Source: Microbacterium sp.
Lineage (GTDB): Bacteria; Actinomycetota; Actinomycetes; Actinomycetales; Microbacteriaceae
Assembly: GCF_029263575.1 (NCBI RefSeq)
Contig: NZ_JAJUFV010000004.1
Coordinates: forward strand, 1 to 52,605
Direction of reading: 5' to 3'
DNA: 52,605 nt
The position numbers were made by a program, and so were the translations under genes. Shown one piece after another: positions 49,327-52,605 of the stretch. Position 1 is the stretch's first letter. Each line of letters begins with the position of its first letter. The notes beneath the pieces are model-generated. The model saw only the letters and a list, made by a program, of their open reading frames with translations. It searched no databases and was not told the DNA's origin.

Positions 49327-50003
49327 CTTCCCAGGCTAGCGGCTCGCGCACGCTCTCGAAGCCCGGCGATGGCTGTCTCGACGCTCGCTGCGCCATATAC
49401 GGCGGACCCGGCGACGAATGTGTCGGCCCCTGCTTCAGCCGCCTGGGCGATCGTGTCGTCGCTGATTCCGCCGTCGACCTGGAACCAGATCTGCGATCCC
49501 CGCTGGCGGGCCGCGTCGACGAGGGAACGCAGCTTCGGCATGGTCTCGGGCATGAATCCTTGACCGCCGAAGCCCGGCTCCACTGTCATCACGAGAATCT
49601 GATCGAACTCGTCGAACAGCTCGATCAGCGACTCGCCCGGTGTCTCGGGCTTGATGGCGACACCGGCGCGAGAACCGACGTCGCGCAGTCTCCTGGCCAG
49701 CGCGACCGCATCGGCTGCGGCCTCGAGATGAAAGGTCACGCTTGCCGCACCGAGCTCGGCGTAATCGGGTGCCCACCGGTCGGGGTCGGCGATCATGAGG
49801 TGCACGTCCAGCGGGATCGGGCTGGTCTCCTGAATGCGCTGGACCATCTGCGGGCCGAACGTCAGGTTGGGCACGAAGTGGTTGTCCATGACATCGACGT
49901 GCGCGTAGTCCGCGCTGGCGATGCGCTCGAGATCGGCCTGCATATTGACGAAATCAGCGGCGAGGATGCTGGGATTGATACGGGGCGCGGCGGGAAGCGT
50001 CAT
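49323..50003 (-). CDS. rpe: Ribulose-phosphate 3-epimerase
   Basis: [52 protein letters not shown]; start trimmed to MTLPAAPRI. Confidence 0.97.
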   Translation of the reverse strand: MTLPAAPRINPSILAADFVNMQADLERIASADYAHVDVMDNHFVPNLTFGPQMVQRIQETSPIPLDVHLMIADPDRWAPDYAELGAASVTFHLEAAADAVALARRLRDVGSRAGVAIKPETPGESLIELFDEFDQILVMTVEPGFGGQGFMPETMPKLRSLVDAARQRGSQIWFQVDGGISDDTIAQAAEAGADTFVAGSAVYGAASVETAIAGLRERARAASLGR

Positions 50004-50007
50004 AGTC

Positions 50008-51411
50008 TCATTCTCTCGTCTTGTGTAGCAGCGCAAGGAACATGGCGTCGGTGCCGTGGCGGTGCGGCCACAGCTGTACGTTCCCGGATTCGGTGGCGGC
50101 GAGGTCGATGGGCCGCTCGGCGACCTCGCGCATCACCGTCGCGGCGTCGAGCTGCACGATGTCGGTGCGCTCGCGCAGCACGGAGGAGACGACCCCCGAT
50201 GTCTCGGCGAGATGCGGAGAGCACGTGACATAGGCGACGATGCCCCCGGGAGCCAGTGCTTCCAGCGCGCCGGCGAGCAGTTCCTCCTGGAGCGGGGCGA
50301 GTTCGGCGACGTCTGCGGGGATCTTGCGCCAGCGCGCTTCGGGGCGGCGGCGCAAGGCGCCGAGCCCCGTACAGGGGGCATCGACGAGGATGCGGTCGAA
50401 ACCGCCGCGGTGCGCGGCGGTGAAGTCGCGGCCATCGGCTTCGTGCACGACGACATCCCCGGGCACGGGCTTCAGCGCCGCGCGCACGAGTCCCGCTCGT
50501 GCCGGAGCGATCTCGTTCGCCTCCAGTGTGACGCCGTGCTGATGGGCGATGGCCGCGAGCAGAGCGGTCTTTCCCCCTGGCCCGGCACACAGATCCAGCC
50601 ACCGCTCTCCCGCGACGATCGGAGTCGCCGCGGTCAAGGCCAGCGCGACCAGCTGTGAGCCCTCGTCCTGGACACGCACTGTACCCCGCGATGCGGCGAG
50701 AATCCGCTGAGGGTCTCCCCCGGGCGAGCCGAACGCCGTCGGGGCATACGGGCGCCGTGGTTCGCCGGGGTCGGCAAGACCGGGCAGCGCGACGAGGGTG
50801 ACCTCGGGTGAGACGTTGTCGGCCGCCAGGAGCGCTTCGAGCTCATCGGCCCGGCCTTCGGCGGCGAGAGCGCGCCGGAGGGCGCGGATGACCCAGACCG
50901 GATGAGCCGTACGCAGACCCAGTCGCTCATCGTCGGATCGAGCGGCTTTCTCGATTCGCTCCTGCCAGGTACCCGGCGTCTCGCGGGCGATGCGGCGCAG
51001 TACCGCGTTGGTGAAGCCGGATGCTCCGCGTCCGGCCTCAGCGGCGACGAGGTTCACGGATTCGTTGACCGCGGCGTGCGAGGCGACCCGTGTAGCGAGA
51101 AGTTGATGTGTGGCCAGGCGAAGCGCATCGAGCACGGAGGCGCCGATCTCGTCGACACCGCGACCGGCGGCTGACGCGATGATCGCGTCGTAGGTGCCGC
51201 GCCGTCGGAGGGTGCCATAGGTCAGTTCCGTCGCCAACGCCGCGTCCTGCGGTGTCAGCTGCGCCTCATTGATCGCGGTCGGAAGCAGCAGGTTCGCGTA
51301 GGCATCGGATTCGCTGACCGCTCGCAGTACGCCATACGCCACCCGGCGTGCGGGCTGTACCGCGCGGCGCTGCCCGTCAGCGGGCGCGGAGCGCCGGCTC
51401 TGGCCGCTCAT
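50008..51411 (-). CDS. rsmB: RsmB/NOP-family RNA m5C methyltransferase
   Basis: N-terminal NusB-like domain; WLDLCAGPGGKTALLAAI; DAPCTGLGALRRRPEARWR; VTCSPHLAET; start trimmed to MSGQSRRSAP. Confidence 0.93.
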   Translation of the reverse strand: MSGQSRRSAPADGQRRAVQPARRVAYGVLRAVSESDAYANLLLPTAINEAQLTPQDAALATELTYGTLRRRGTYDAIIASAAGRGVDEIGASVLDALRLATHQLLATRVASHAAVNESVNLVAAEAGRGASGFTNAVLRRIARETPGTWQERIEKAARSDDERLGLRTAHPVWVIRALRRALAAEGRADELEALLAADNVSPEVTLVALPGLADPGEPRRPYAPTAFGSPGGDPQRILAASRGTVRVQDEGSQLVALALTAATPIVAGERWLDLCAGPGGKTALLAAIAHQHGVTLEANEIAPARAGLVRAALKPVPGDVVVHEADGRDFTAAHRGGFDRILVDAPCTGLGALRRRPEARWRKIPADVAELAPLQEELLAGALEALAPGGIVAYVTCSPHLAETSGVVSSVLRERTDIVQLDAATVMREVAERPIDLAATESGNVQLWPHRHGTDAMFLALLHKTRE

Positions 51412-52328
51412 CGTCCGGCTCGCAGAGTCTGTGCAGAACGCACGCCGCGCCACCAGTCCGTCGCGTTCATGGCGCCCTTGCCCGCGGGCTGAACACGCGT
51501 GACAGCCAGCGGCAGCGTCGCCGTTCCGATGAGCAGCGCCGTCTTGGTCGCACGCAGCTCCCCTGGCTCCAGTGCTTCGGCTGTGTCTGCCGGTGCGGCA
51601 GCGAGGATCTTCACGCGCACATCGCCCACCGTCGTGTGTGCGCCCGGCTCGGGGGTCACACCGCGCCAGCGCGCGAAGACCGACTGCACCGGCTCGTCCC
51701 AGTTCAGCAGGCCATCGTCCAACGTGAGCTTCGGCGCGACCGTCACCGGGCCCTCTTGCGGGTGCGCGAGGGCCGTGCCGTCTTCGATGTTGGCGACCAC
51801 CTGTGCCGTCAATGCGGCGCCGTCGTGCGCGAGGAGCTTGAGGGCGGCATCCGCGTCCGCGTCGGCGGGAACGGGCACCGTTCGCGCCGCGAACACATCG
51901 CCGGCGTCCAGAGCGGGAACGAGCTGAAAGACGCTCGCGCCGAGTTCGGCGTCGCCAGCGATCAGCGCGCGCTGCACGGGCGCCGCTCCGCGCCACTGCG
52001 GCAGCACGGAGAAATGCAGATTGATCCATCCGTGGGTGGGCACCGACAGAAGCGGCTCGCGGACGAGGCCACCGTAGGCGACGATCACGCCGAGCTCGGG
52101 CCGTAGCGCAGCGATGCGCTCGGTCGCCTCCTGATCGAGGCGCGCCGTCTTGATCACCGGCAGATCGTAGTCGGCGGCCTCCTGCGCCACCGGCGACGGC
52201 GTCAGAACGCGTTTGCGCCCGAGCGGCGCATCGGGTCGGGTGATGACGGCGGCGATCTCGTGCTCGCGGATCAACGTTCGAAGGGTCGGCACCGCGGCCG
52301 CGGGGGTGCCGGCGAAGACAAGACGCAT
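51408..52328 (-). CDS. fmt: Methionyl-tRNA formyltransferase
   Basis: MRLVFAGTPAAAVPTLRTLI; WINLHFSVLPQWRGAAPVQRALIAGD. Confidence 0.98.
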   Translation of the reverse strand: MRLVFAGTPAAAVPTLRTLIREHEIAAVITRPDAPLGRKRVLTPSPVAQEAADYDLPVIKTARLDQEATERIAALRPELGVIVAYGGLVREPLLSVPTHGWINLHFSVLPQWRGAAPVQRALIAGDAELGASVFQLVPALDAGDVFAARTVPVPADADADAALKLLAHDGAALTAQVVANIEDGTALAHPQEGPVTVAPKLTLDDGLLNWDEPVQSVFARWRGVTPEPGAHTTVGDVRVKILAAAPADTAEALEPGELRATKTALLIGTATLPLAVTRVQPAGKGAMNATDWWRGVRSAQTLRAGR

Positions 52329-52351
52329 AAGGTACTCCGGAGGGAAAGGGG

Positions 52352-52605
52352 TTACAGCTCTGGATCGAGGATATCGAGCCGAAGTGAGAGCGGGATGCGG
52401 CCGCCGCGTCGCCGCCCGGGCCGACGCGCTACGGCCTCGGCGATCACCGCTGCTCGCAGAGTGTTCGCGACCGTGCTGCCTGCGGCGTATTCGAAGCGGA
52501 CAAGGGCACGCACGCGCCCCTCATCCCCCTCCAGTGGCACGGGGCCGAGAATCGCATCAGCGGGCAGGGGAAGCTCACGCAGCGCCGTGAGTGCTCGGTT
52601 GACCG
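52352..52605 (-). CDS. priA: Primosomal protein N' (PriA), C-terminal fragment, truncated by window edge
   Basis: VNRALTALRELPLPADAILGPVPLEGDEGRVRALVRFEYAAGSTVANTLRAAVIAE...LSLRLDILDPEL, directly upstream of fmt. Confidence 0.8.
   Translation of the reverse strand, partial: VNRALTALRELPLPADAILGPVPLEGDEGRVRALVRFEYAAGSTVANTLRAAVIAEAVARRPGRRRGGRIPLSLRLDILDPEL

Noticed and set aside
1-52605. CRISPR arrays, prophage, transposons, rRNA, biosynthetic clusters, LexA-type boxes (TCGAAC-N4-GTTCGA)
   Set aside because: Looked for by eye and not found; a computational scan could still find weak cases

Overview
The window is a contiguous stretch of a high-GC actinobacterial chromosome, most like Microbacteriaceae/Microbacterium (inferred from protein content and gene order; no search was run). 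Most of it is conserved core. The left part runs uppP, PAC2-family gene, HAD hydrolase, trmI, FKBP lipoprotein, pafB, pafC, tatA, tatC, helY, lnt, rbpA (convergent). It continues with GDPD, band-7/NfeD, SDR, DUF308 and a UvrA-like ABC ATPase. The right part, all on the minus strand, runs priA(3' end), fmt, rsmB-like, rpe, hisE, hisG, hisF, hisI, Trp-associated membrane protein, small HGxxPAAW-type protein, trpC, trpB, trpA, lgt, gltB, gltD, pyk, and ends at a very strong UUCG-loop hairpin. Between them lie polA, pdtaR, one tRNA-Leu(CAA), a two-component/ABC-transporter cassette, a Phd-VapC type toxin-antitoxin pair with AT-rich flanks, a probably frameshifted HEAT-repeat gene, and a tightly overlapping accessory operon (DUF885, MFS, SGNH, YczE-like, FGE-fold). 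I saw no CRISPR array, prophage, transposase, rRNA or recognisable anti-phage island. I found no convincing new biological system. The best leads are absences from normally conserved loci (trpE missing between hisI and the Trp membrane protein; pupylation genes missing between trmI and pafBC; no Ppm domain or gene after lnt), the TA module with its flanking inverted motifs, and an FGE-fold protein without the catalytic cysteine pair in an overlapping operon.
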